From contig NC_085920.1 in assembly GCF_035222485.1 (NCBI RefSeq), forward strand, positions 7,302,001-7,366,000: a DNA stretch of 64,000 nucleotides. Direction: 5' to 3'. This document shows positions 44,114-54,900 of the stretch, piece by piece. A program made the position numbers and the translations under genes. The DNA comes from Podospora pseudoanserina. Taxonomy: Eukaryota > Ascomycota > Sordariomycetes > Sordariales > Podosporaceae. The notes below the pieces were generated by a model that had not been told where the DNA came from, ran no database searches, and saw only the letters and a program-made list of their open reading frames with translations. Every line of letters starts with the position of its first letter. Position 1 is the stretch's first letter.

Positions 44114-47100
44114 AGAAATCTTGGAGCGAGACGGGGTGAGAGTGGGAACATTGAGGTAGTGGTCCATGGTTGGCGACTCCCGTACTGTTCGGGAGTTGTA
44201 CGAGGACAGAGAAGGAGCACCGCGAGTGCCATGGGGCATCCGCTTGCCATAGCTTGGGTTGAATTCGTCAACATCGGCACTTGTAATGTGGCCAGCCATC
44301 TCTTCGGCATCCGACTGGCCATCGTTCGACGTTCTAAGGAGAAGGTAAGACAGGGCGTTGAACCATGTCTCATGTCGTTGACCAGTCGTGCAGGTGAACT
44401 TGATGGTTCTGCCAGGCGACACGATGACCAAGCTCTTCCTGTGCAGCCCGGGGGGCATCGGGTTGTCATCCGCTACGACGCGTACGGCCTCAATAGGAAC
44501 ACTCTTGGCACGAAGCTCATGACGTCCGGCAGATGATGGGTCTCGGTCGCTCCAGTACAGAGTGCGCGTGTACGGGTGCACCCAGAAGTACCTCCGGTGA
44601 CGGTTCTCAGACATCTCACCACGGCCGGCCTTGCGTGTGTATTTCCACAGGTACTCTCCAATCATCGTCTGGGTGATGGCCTGGATCATGCGAGGGTCCG
44701 TGTTGGGACCCAAGCCAGACGTGTCATAACCGCCCTCGGGGTGAATGTTGAATCGAGTGTCGACCTCGGATGCGAAGGATGAAATAGAGGACTTGCGGCT
44801 GCGGGCTGTCATTCTCGACGGCGAATGGACTTCGGGCATCTCGCGAATCGATCCATTCTTGTGAGCACGTGGTGTGGGAGTAGCACGACCACCGTTACCA
44901 GCAGCACCCGCGGGTGACAAGGGGCGTCTATGCGTGGGAGTCCGTGGGCGCATGGCAGAGGCGGGGAACAGTGGCGGTGGCATGCTGTTGATGGTTTCCT
45001 GACCGCCGCCCGAAGAGTTGGTCCTCGCAGCCTCGATGGCTTCTTTGTGGTTGGCTGGCAGGGGCGGGACAATGTCCTCGGCGGAGCTCCTGATGCTAGC
45101 AGAGCTGCCTGGCCTCCTAAGAAGTACGGCATCAATAGGCTCAGTGACAATGTCGGTAGCAGCCTTGCCCTTCGACCGCAGCGTGCTGTCGAAGCTGCCC
45201 TGGCGGGCCCGGTTAATGCGAACCGTGGATGGGGTGCCCATACTGAGATGTGAGCTGGAGCGTTCAAGATCGTCTGGCGGAAGAGATTGCTGGCTATTTG
45301 CCAGGAGCAACTGGTCAATGGCCTCGGATGTCAATGTTGTCTGAACGCCCTGATCGGCAGTAAGCACGGGCTGCTTCTGCGCGGGCTGCTCCTCTGACGC
45401 CTGAGCATCCTGCTCCTCGCCGTCCGTGCCACGGGGAATGATGAACGCATTTCTCTTGGGGCTGCGTCCCTCGCTTGGCTCGGTTTGCAGTGACTGGATC
45501 GCAGAAATGGTGAGCGGCGGGAGGATGGACTTGGGCTCCTCTGGCTCAACCGGGTCAACAACAACTTGAGAGCTGATGGCCGAAATAGACAAGAGAGGAG
45601 CTGGAACCTCGGGAGCCTCGAGAGGCTCCACAGTCTGCGACTGAATGGATGCCAGGGACAAGGCAGGGGGAGGGACGACTGGCTCTTCGCGCGGCTCGAC
45701 ATCCAAAGTCTGCCGAACGGATGAAAATGAGAGGACCGGCAAAGGCGTCTCGCGAGGCTCGACATCCAATGCCGCAACAGCTGACAAAGACAGCGGCGGA
45801 CGGACCGCCTCAACAGGTTCGACAGCACAAGCCTGAACGCTTGACAGGGAGAGCGCCGGCGCAGGCGGCTCCTGAGGTTCAACATCCCAGGTCTTGAGCG
45901 TCGATATGGAGAGCGCAGGAAGGGGCACTTCGCGGGGCTCAACGTCCTGGGACTGAATAGGGGCAAGACCCAATGCGGGCGCAGCCGGCTCTGGCTCCTG
46001 GCGAGGCTCGACGGCCTCTGACTTGATAGACGAGAAAGAAAGAGGAGGCGAAGCGGGCGCCTCGAGCTTTGTCTCTACACTGCGTGCTGCAACGACAGGA
46101 ACAACTGCCGGGGCTGGGAGGTCGAATGGCTGCTCCACTGGCTCGACATCTTCGGCCACGATGCTGGCGAATGACAGAAGAATGGGGGATGGCGGAGCTG
46201 TTGGCTCGACCTCCTCCGCGCAGATTGTCGACATGGACAGAGGAACAGGCTCTGGCTCTGGGGCCTCGATAGGCTCGAAATCATGGTAGGCATGTACGCT
46301 CGAGATGGAGAGCGCCGCCGGTGTTGGCACCACCTCGGCAATAGGCTCCACCGCCGTCGACAAGACAGCCGAGAAGCTGAGAGGCGCAGGAACCGGCTCA
46401 GGTTCGGGAACGGGCTCAACGTCATGGAAAGCATGGACGGAAGAGAGAGAGAGAACCGCAGGGGTAGGCTCGGGCTCTGCAATTGGCTCGATTTGCTCAC
46501 CAAGAACTGCCGAGAGCGATAGGGGAGCTGGAACAACCTCCGGCTCCGAAACTGGCTCGATATCCAGAGAAGCAGTGGCAGGCACACTCAGAACTGGTGG
46601 CACAGGAGCCACGGGCTCGACGTTCTGAGACAAGACTGGTGCAAAAGTGAGCTTCGGCGGAGGCACCTCTGGCTCTCGCACTGGCTCCGTGTGCTGTGTC
46701 AAAATGGTAGACAAGCTCAGCGAAGGGGGCGTTGGAAGAAGCTCGGGCTCAATGACAGGCGCAATGTCTTCCGACTGGATGCTTGAAAGGCTCAAAGTCT
46801 GCGGTGGGACGACAACGGGAGTGGGGAGCAGAGCACGCTGCCGAGGTGAGGTCGAAGGAGATGGGAATTGCGCAGGCCTGTCTTCCGCATCCGAATCATG
46901 CTGGACGCTGACATCGCTGTACGACATGACCGATGCCGGCCGGCCCTGGTTGAGTTCGCTTCCCAGCCATTGACTGGACTTTCTGGGGCCGATGACAGAT
47001 TCCACAGACGTGTGAGGTCCGATGACAGACTGCATAGACCTCTTAGGTCTAACAACAGACTCCATAGATCTCTTGGGCCCAATGACAGACTCCATAGATC

Positions 47101-49536
47101 TCTGACGGGCAATCACAGACTCCATCGTTCTTGGACGACTCCGCTCCATGTGAATGACACTTGGTGGAGCCGAGATTGAGCCCTCCCCATCACTGAGCAC
47201 GCCAGACTCAACAAGGTCACGAACGTCCACTGGCTCTGTCATCATCCCACTGTCGACCATGGTCACCCTCTTGATCGGCATCCTCGGGACATCGGGAGCT
47301 GGCGAGAGATGGCCTCTGATCACGCTGGCGGGTGTGGCAGGCGTCATGGAACGGAGACTGCGGGCGGGGGTGCCACCGTATGAATCTTCATCGCTGTTAT
47401 CCATGTTGTTCAACTCGGCAAACAGGCTCTGCTGAGGCGTTGCCGTGATGCTACCGCGATGAACGGGGGCGCCGAGAGGGCTGCTCTGTGCGGTAGACGG
47501 ATCTTCACTAAGCTGCCGTTGACGTTGGCTCATGGATCCACGGTTCATGCGTGTCCGCATCCGCTGGGCAGGGTTCGCAGATGGTGATCTCACGTCCACG
47601 TAGCCATACTCCTCGTCGCTCGAAGTTGACGCCGTGCTGTCGAACGAGTACGAGTCTTGGCTTGCGGGCAAAGGAGGAGGACGCCTTATCGACTCTGCAC
47701 CCCGAGCTGGCCTCGGCCCGGATTCTGTCTCGGTTGCCGTGTCCTCGGATTCGTCCGTGGTGATGTTCTCAAGACCAGTCTCAAAGTCTTCCGTTTCGGT
47801 CGTCTCAGTGCCCCTTTCGTGGGCAGTCTCGAAAGCCTCGCTGGCCTCAGTCGCGGTGTCGAAGCCACCCTCGTGAGCCGTCTCGAAGTGATCGCTGCTC
47901 GATTCCTGGATGGTACCGATATTGAGGTTGGGTATCCGAGAGCTTGAGCCACGGAACGGATTCGTCCGAGGAGAGGGCGCTTCGGAAACATCATCCCAGT
48001 CAGGGTCTTCCACCACTTCGATTCTGCTCGGTCGGTGGCCACCCAACTGCGTGACCTTGAAGTTCGGCTTCTTGGCCTCCCTGGCATCAAGCTTGCGGTT
48101 CTTCTTGGGCGCCGGGTGAGGATCGCTTCTCAGCTTCTCGACCTCATCGCGGGCATCCTGGAGCATGCGCTTCAGCTCCAGCTTTTCGGTTTTCTCGCGA
48201 TGGATGTTGGTCCTGAGAGTCTGGATGGTACGTTGAGCATGGCCGAGAGAAGTCTTGAGAGTTTCGGTCTCGAGTCCGGAGTGGCGAGGTGTCATTTTCA
48301 GAGGCGAAGGAGGCGGTGACTGCTCGGGGCCGGTGTTTCTGTCGCTACCGGAGTTGCGATCCTCATCACTCACACCACGAGTGGATTCCCGCTCCAGCAT
48401 CCTGCCCCGCTGGGCTGAGAACGCCTTGGCTAGCTCCTGATTCTGGCTTGTGAGTTCGTCGACCCTCTTCTGAAGCGTCAAGCGTTCCGATTCGAAGGAT
48501 ACCGCACTGCGCCGGCTGGTGCCAAGCTCGATCTCGAGATTTCTGATAGCTGCCGAGTGCTTCTCCTCCTGCTTGGCCATGCTATCCTTGACCTCCTCCA
48601 GCTCTCGCTGGGTGGCGTTCTTTTCGGATTGCAAAGCAGCCAAAGCCTGCGTGAGCTTCTTCTCGCGCTCCGCAGCCTCCTTCTGCGATGCCATGAACTC
48701 GTGGATTTGCGTCTCGAGGTTCCAGTTCTCATCCTTGTATCGGGACTCGCTCTCGTCCAGGCTTTTGATGTGTTGTTGGAAGCCTTCGGCCTCGAGTTCA
48801 AGTCTCGCCCTGTCCGCCTTGCTCTCCTTGAGCTCCTCTTCTCTCTCCGACAGAAGGGCTTGAAGATTTCGAACTTGTGCAATCAACGAGGTACTGATTT
48901 CGGCAGCGAATTCGATATCGTGGATCCGACTGGCAGGCTGATTGCGCAACTTTCGATTGGGGACACTGAACTTGGTGGGAGATGGGGTCGCCAACGTTTC
49001 GAACTTGGAGGGGCTCACAGAACGCTAGAAACAAGAATCAGTCCCGTGCTCGAGAGACGAGAACATCTGGCACAACATACCCTCCCAGCCTTGCCCTCGG
49101 CGGCATAAGGCGACCCTTGAGAATCACTGCTGGGAACCCTCTGCTTTGGAAGCAAAGCACGCGCACTGTCCCTCGCCACCTCACTGTAATCCTTCTCGAT
49201 ATCCAGGAGTCTTTGACGCAGGTCGGGATCAAGTTCGGCTTCCGATTGCAAACGCTCCACCTCCCGAAGCTTTTCCGTGAGCTCCTTCTGCTGTTGTACA
49301 AGTGCGGTACCCAGCTTTCCAGCTTCCTCCATTCGCCGTTCGGTATCCCGCAGATGGGCCTCAATGGCGCGTTTTGTTTGCTCGGCCGAAGCGCCGGGAG
49401 CAAGGGCGAGGAGGTGGCCATCGAAGTTGGAATGCCGAAGATGTGTCGGGCCGGACGGACTTATGACGAAAGGGTCAGCAACCTCTCCGGGACCCAAAGC
49501 CTCGACGGGCTTGTCAGATGCAACCGAAGTCGCCAT
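43648..49536 (-). CDS. Num1/ApsA-like cortical nuclear-migration protein
   Basis: Three exons on the minus strand, 49536-49081, 49024-43840 and 43775-43648, giving 1922 residues; introns are 56 nt and 64 nt. Order: N-terminal segment with AEQTKRAIEAHLRDTERRME; RIHDIEFAAEISTSLIAQVR starting a long coiled coil (the membrane/mitochondria-binding CC region in Num1); acidic Glu/Thr-rich part; short RSM(E/Q)SVIGPK repeats (about 783-833); about 19 units of 20-25 residues built on LS(L/F)S(S/A)(V/I) plus (D/A)VEP (about 897-1330); PH domain (about 1597-1712, GEYLWKYTRKAGRGEMSENR); poly-Gln; C-terminus ending TPVGTVRSRA. The family anchors dynein and mitochondria at the plasma membrane via PH binding to PI(4,5)P2 and positions nuclei in hyphae. 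Start chosen at MATSVASDK; an upstream non-ATG extension was ignored. Confidence 0.92.
44083..44113. repeat. CAG/CTG trinucleotide run coding poly-Gln
   Basis: Ten or so CTG units on the plus strand encode about 11 consecutive Gln in the Num1-like protein, just C-terminal to its PH domain. Confidence 0.9.
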
Positions 49537-49755
49537 GATGCCCGAGAACACCCTCGGACAGGCAGGCCCCAAAGATTCGGGGCTTTGCCTGCTCGCAGCA
49601 CCGCCAAACTGTGTACGGTAGTGGTTTGTTTTGTTGGGATGCACGAAGCAACGTCACCTATTCCTCCCTTGCTCTGTTGGACATCAATCGGATCTCGATC
49701 GGTGGCGCGTGGTGGCCAGACCCAGCTGCCGTAGTAAAACGTTAAAAGAAGAGCT

Positions 49756-49811
49756 TTTTTTATTTTATTTTATTTTTTTTTTAAAAAAATAAAAAAAAAT
49801 AAAAAAAAAAC
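49756..49811. repeat. A/T inverted repeat upstream of Num1-like gene
   Basis: A T-run interrupted by single A's is followed directly by an A-run interrupted by single T's, so the two halves can pair as a long, imperfect A/T hairpin. It lies 220-275 bp upstream of the Num1-like start codon. Confidence 0.8.
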
Positions 49812-51791
49812 AAGGTTCGGCAGCGGGTGGTGTTGAAGTGGTGTGAAATAATAGAAGCCCCGGATTCCGTAGGTCGAATTGGGCAAAGAAGACAAGTTAG
49901 AGACAATTAATAAGGAAGTAGTGGCAGTAGGAGCTGAAATGGCGTATCGCAAACGAAGGAGAACCAGAAACCGAGAGACGGCGGAAAAGAGGGAAAGGAA
50001 CACGTCGGTAGGATTGGTGGGTGGTGATGGTGGTGCAGTGGCGGCCGTGAGGTGTTTTGTTTCTGAGAGTATGTTCGAGTGTGTGGGCGGATTTACGCGA
50101 CACGAGGCGGACAGTCAGACAGACAGATGGGTATGTAGCGCATACCCCCAAAGGAGGATTGTGTACAATAGTAAGTCCTAGGTCGGCCTGAGCTCTGTTG
50201 ATGTTGAGGGGTCAATTGATCGGAACGCGCGCGCACACCGAGGCTTAGCAAATCAAACAACAAGAACAACCAAAAATCCAGCAGCTGCAGCAAAACAGGC
50301 CAACGTCGCGCAACACAATCAAGATTGGCGACGGTCGTCTGCAGAGTGGAGGATGGGCGAATTAGGAAAAAGGTAATAGCAAAAAAAAGAAGAAAAAAAC
50401 AAAAAGAAAAAAAAAATAAGGTCGGATTGACGGCGACGACAGCGGTGGGGGCGATAGAGGGAGAGACTGGGTGAATCCAGCAGCGAGGGAGACAGGAATC
50501 TGCTGGATGTCTTCGATGCATTGGCGTGATGGACGAACAATCCAGAACTGTGGGAGCGGAGCAGATCGCCCAGATGTCTGGTGGTGTTCTTGCCTCAGGC
50601 ATCTGTGCTCCGTGGCATTGCGGGCGCTTGGCACGCTTGCATTGATCTCTCCACCTGTGGAAGCAGGGCCAAGACGCCAGCAAGCGTCATCTCCCGCTGC
50701 TTTTCCAGCCTGCAGCGTCCGAGATAAAATGTCATCTCGTCTCTTGTTTTTTGGGAGTCATTGGTGTCTCAGTGCTCATTGACGTGGGTGGCCTCAGCTC
50801 CAGCACTGCCCATCAAACAATTAGCTTGGTGTCAAAGAACAGCTAACAAACAGAGAGGTCTGGCTGGGACCAGAGGCCACCTCAACAATAGCTATCCTAA
50901 TCCAGAAGGCAGTGAAGATTTGTGAAGCCATTCACGATGTCTATCTGACCGTGATTGCTATTTATATAGAGATGCGCTCTCCCAATCACCAATCGCCGTG
51001 AAGATGTTCACGATCCGAGATCCGATTCGTTCAAAGCGACAATCATATCCAGTCTAGCCAGTTCCCACCCCCGGAGATGGACGGGGGGCAGGCATAATTG
51101 AAAGCTCTTGATTCAATTTATTTTAACTGGAGTCACCTGTCAGTCGGTACCACACAAGTTCCCCAATGCTACCAACTCATCACTCGCTATCTTGTTGGGG
51201 AGCTCACTGCGGTATTCCAGAGCCTGGGCTGGTGATTTCTCCTCATTGTGTGCACGTGATGGCTTCCTCCAGAAAGCCAAACACGGCAACGCGCCAGGCA
51301 CAAGATGCAAGGCACATGGCACCAAACGGGGGGCTGGACTCGCCTGCTTGGTTTCAGCGCAACGGTGTTCCCTGCCCCGCACAAGCTTCCAATTGCGCTT
51401 TGCCCCTCCTTGGGAAATTCTGGAAAGGAATGAACAGCTCCACCGAAAACCCGCGGTGGAGCCCTTATGGTTAGGTAATGTGCACAAATCAAAAGGGCGT
51501 GAAACCATTCCTCACGATGCACGCGAACGCGTAAAGAGGGTCCACTGACAGCTGTACAATGCATGTGTAGGGGGCATTGTCCAGTATCAAGGAAGAAAGG
51601 GGGGTGATGATATCACGAGTGACCAATAAGTAAACAAAGTTATTCAGGAGAAACATCTGGGGCACAGGAGATGCAGCATATAATAAGACCTTATATATTG
51701 CGTCTCACGTGACTGTCATGTTAACCTCCTGACCCCCATTTATGAGCCATGGAACCCGATGCCGATGCCACCAACCCCATCTAAAGCTATC

Positions 51792-51868
51792 TATCCTACC
51801 CGTCCTATCCTACCCGTCCTATCCTGCCCGTCTTATCCTGCCCGTCCTATCCTATCCTACCCGTCGTA
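51792..51868. repeat. 14-bp minisatellite next to REV3 stop
   Basis: Five or so units of TATCCTACCCGTCC (third-position variants TATCCTGCCCGTCY) with one partial 5-nt unit, located about 100 bp downstream of the REV3 stop codon, probably within the 3' UTR. Confidence 0.85.
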
Positions 51869-51970
51869 CCATGCATTCATTCATATTCACCCAATGCAAA
51901 CCGTTGGATGGTTTTGGAATCAAACGCTTACCGCCCATCCTGATGACCAATGCTGTCTGTGAACCTGAGA

Positions 51971-54900
51971 TCACCATTCCAACCCCGTAGAGCCCTTAGC
52001 AACCTTCTCCCCTAGCCCCCTGATGACTCCCTCCAGCACCACTCCCTCCCCTTGCACCTTTGCCCGCTGCCTCACCCTGCTATAGAACACCGGGCAGTCC
52101 TTGCTGTCACACTTCACCTCCTGGTCCCCTCCATCCCACGACCCCAGCCCGACACAGCTCTGGCAAATCTTCACCAAGTCATTGTACCCCTTCCTCTGAC
52201 TGTTTAACCTCCCCTGTAACACCACCATGGTCCCCAGCTCATCCTCCTTGCACCTCTCGCAAAGTGGCATCTTCTCCTCCTCATTCACCTCCTCTGCAAA
52301 AGCAGGGGCTGGCGGTGCCGGTGCCATCTTCACCCCACAAGCCAAGCAGGTCCTCGAAGCAAGAAAGTGCTCCAACGTCTTCTTCGCCTTGGCACCAACA
52401 TTCTCCCCGTCCGATACCGCACGCTGTTGCTGCCCCTTCTTCACCATCTGCACCTTCGGAACCTCCTCATACCAAGCCCTCACATTTGCGCCCACCAAGT
52501 TGAATATCCTCTCCAGCGGCGGTATTAAATTCTTGCCAATATAATACTCCGCATCCAGCTCCAGCCCCTCCGTCACCCCCCTCTCCAACAGCTCCTCCGG
52601 CGCAACGCACCGATCAATCAACCTCGCGCCGGGAGCCCCGGTGACAACCACGTACGGCACCCTTTCCCCGTACTGCGGCTCAGCCCTCGCATCCTCCGAC
52701 ATTTTCTTGCCCGCTATCAACGCACCCGCCGGCCCGGGTCCCTTAGCGCTATAGCTCCCCAGTCTCACCTCCCTCGCGAAGCAAAAGTCCTGCACCGAGA
52801 CGCTCCCCTTCATGATCTTTGAGCACTGGGTCTGGAAGTACGCCTTCACTTTGCTCAAATCCGCCGTCTCGAACAGGATCCGCAAGGCCTTCTCCTCGAT
52901 CATCTGCTCGGCCGGCGTCCCGTCCCTCCGCACCGTCTCGATCCCCTTGGCGTCAAACTCTGGCGCTTCCTGGCCCGGATGCTCATATTTGTACCCTACG
53001 TACCTCTTCTTCGCGAGCAAAACGCACGGCTGGTACACCTTTTCAAACTTGAGCTTCACCGGCCTCGGGTTCACGTCCGTGATCTCCTCCGCCATCTCCC
53101 GCCCCAGGGCAAAGGCCTGCTCCCGAGTCCGGCCGGGGAGGTGGACAAACAGCGAGTCTGTATCCCCGTACACCACCTCTGCCTTCCACCTGTCCACGCT
53201 GTGGATGTACGCTATCGCTCTTTCCAACGTTTCCCTGCCGGTCTGGACAATACTGTCCGCTATCTCCGAACACGGCATCCGCCCGGAAAACGACGCAGAG
53301 GTGTACCCATACGTGACGTTAGCAAGCAGCTTGAGCGCAAGCTGCCTGTTGTTCAGCAGCTGCTGGAGCGTCTTGTCGTCTTTGTCTTGCTTCATCCCCG
53401 ACTTGACCATGACTCTCGTCTCGAGGATTTCCGTCAGCATCTTGGCCAGCAAAGATTTGCGAATGGTGGGCTTGGTGTACATCAGCCCGTTGGGGGCGAT
53501 GTTGATGTGCGGCTCGAGGAGCTTGAGCAGGCCCTCCCGGCGTTTGTACTCGGTGAACCCCATCTTGTTGGTGCCGCGCCAGTTGACGATGCGGCCGAGG
53601 CAGGTGGAGTAGCAGTAGTTGTACGCGATCATGACGCTGGGGTAGAGGGATTGAAAGTCCAGCACCAACACGGGGCTGGTGTAAAAGCTGCTCAGGGGCT
53701 CCATGACCAAGGGTAGGCATTCGAGCGCGTTTTGCGCGCCGACTTGCTTTCTGCTCGGGGAAACAAGCAGGAAGTTCTCTGGCTTGGCGATGCGGAACAT
53801 GATAGACTCGACCTTGAACTGAGAGCCGCGGGAGAAGACAGAGAAGAAATCCACTCCCAACAGCCTGGCCTGCTCGCTCGTTCGGGGGATCAGCTCGTTG
53901 GCCTCGAGGATCTCGATATTCATCCTTGTCCTCTTGAGATGATACCGCAGCACCTTGGCCAGATCCCTCGGCCGCCCGCTTTTGTACCACTCCGTCAGGT
54001 CCTTCCACGAGAAATGCGGCATCCTCCGGTGCAGCAAGTGCCAGACCACGTTCTCCATGGTGTACTGCAGCAGGTTCAGCTCTCCCCGCATGGCCCTCCA
54101 AACATTGATCACGTGCCTCCCGGTAACGTGAATCGTAGACGTCGTGTTGAACCCCCAGCGATCAGCCTCCCTCCCTGACTTTCCAAACGAAGGTGACGAA
54201 GACTTCATCCGCGAGAACTCGTTGCAGAGATCATATCCGTACTGCCTGCCCGCCCTCTCCACCACGTACCCCCACGAGCCACCATGGACTTCATACCCGG
54301 TCAAGATGTCAGGATCGTGCATCCTCACAATCTCCACAATCTTGTTCATGAGCTCGAGCTCGCTTTCTTCCGCCACCACGTCAACCTTGCTAGGCATTTG
54401 CTTGCGGATCTGTTCCGCCAGGAGACCGTCTTCCGACAAGACAATGATCCCGCTCAGTGTGCCGTTCTCGGCTTGACTTCCTCCAAAGAGGACCTGCTCG
54501 TCAGATCGCATGCACCAAAAGAGGCACTGAATCTCGTCCTCTTCTGGGTTCGGCACCAGCTTCCCGCGGGTGTTGACGTGGATCTCTAGACTCATGGTGC
54601 TCATGTATTGAGCCTCATGCTGGACACTGGTTGATTTGGCCTTCTGGGAGTATCTGAACCCATGTTTGTTTTTCGGTGTCGCGCCGATGATCTGCGACAT
54701 GAGATTCGGGTTTGCGCTCTGTGTGCCGGTCAAAGGAGAGTGTGTATCCCCCGGCTTTTTGGAAGACGTAGAGCTCTTCTTTTGCTTGCCATCCCACCAC
54801 TGGCTGACCTCTTGGAAGGCAGGCGGTGGCGTGGCGATTTCCCAGGTTCGTAAAGTGCATGCCATCCGCTGTTTTTTGTATGACAGCTCCAGTCCCGCCA

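Larger units (their letters stand above)
49537..51970. other. Intergenic region between Num1-like gene and REV3
   Basis: About 2.4 kb, containing the promoter of the minus-strand Num1-like gene and the 3' flank of REV3. It includes an A/T inverted repeat at 49756-49811, A-rich runs near 50380-50420 and a 14-bp minisatellite at 51792-51868. Several frames of 100-200 codons on both strands have no recognisable domain and biased composition; none is supported as a gene. Confidence 0.5.
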
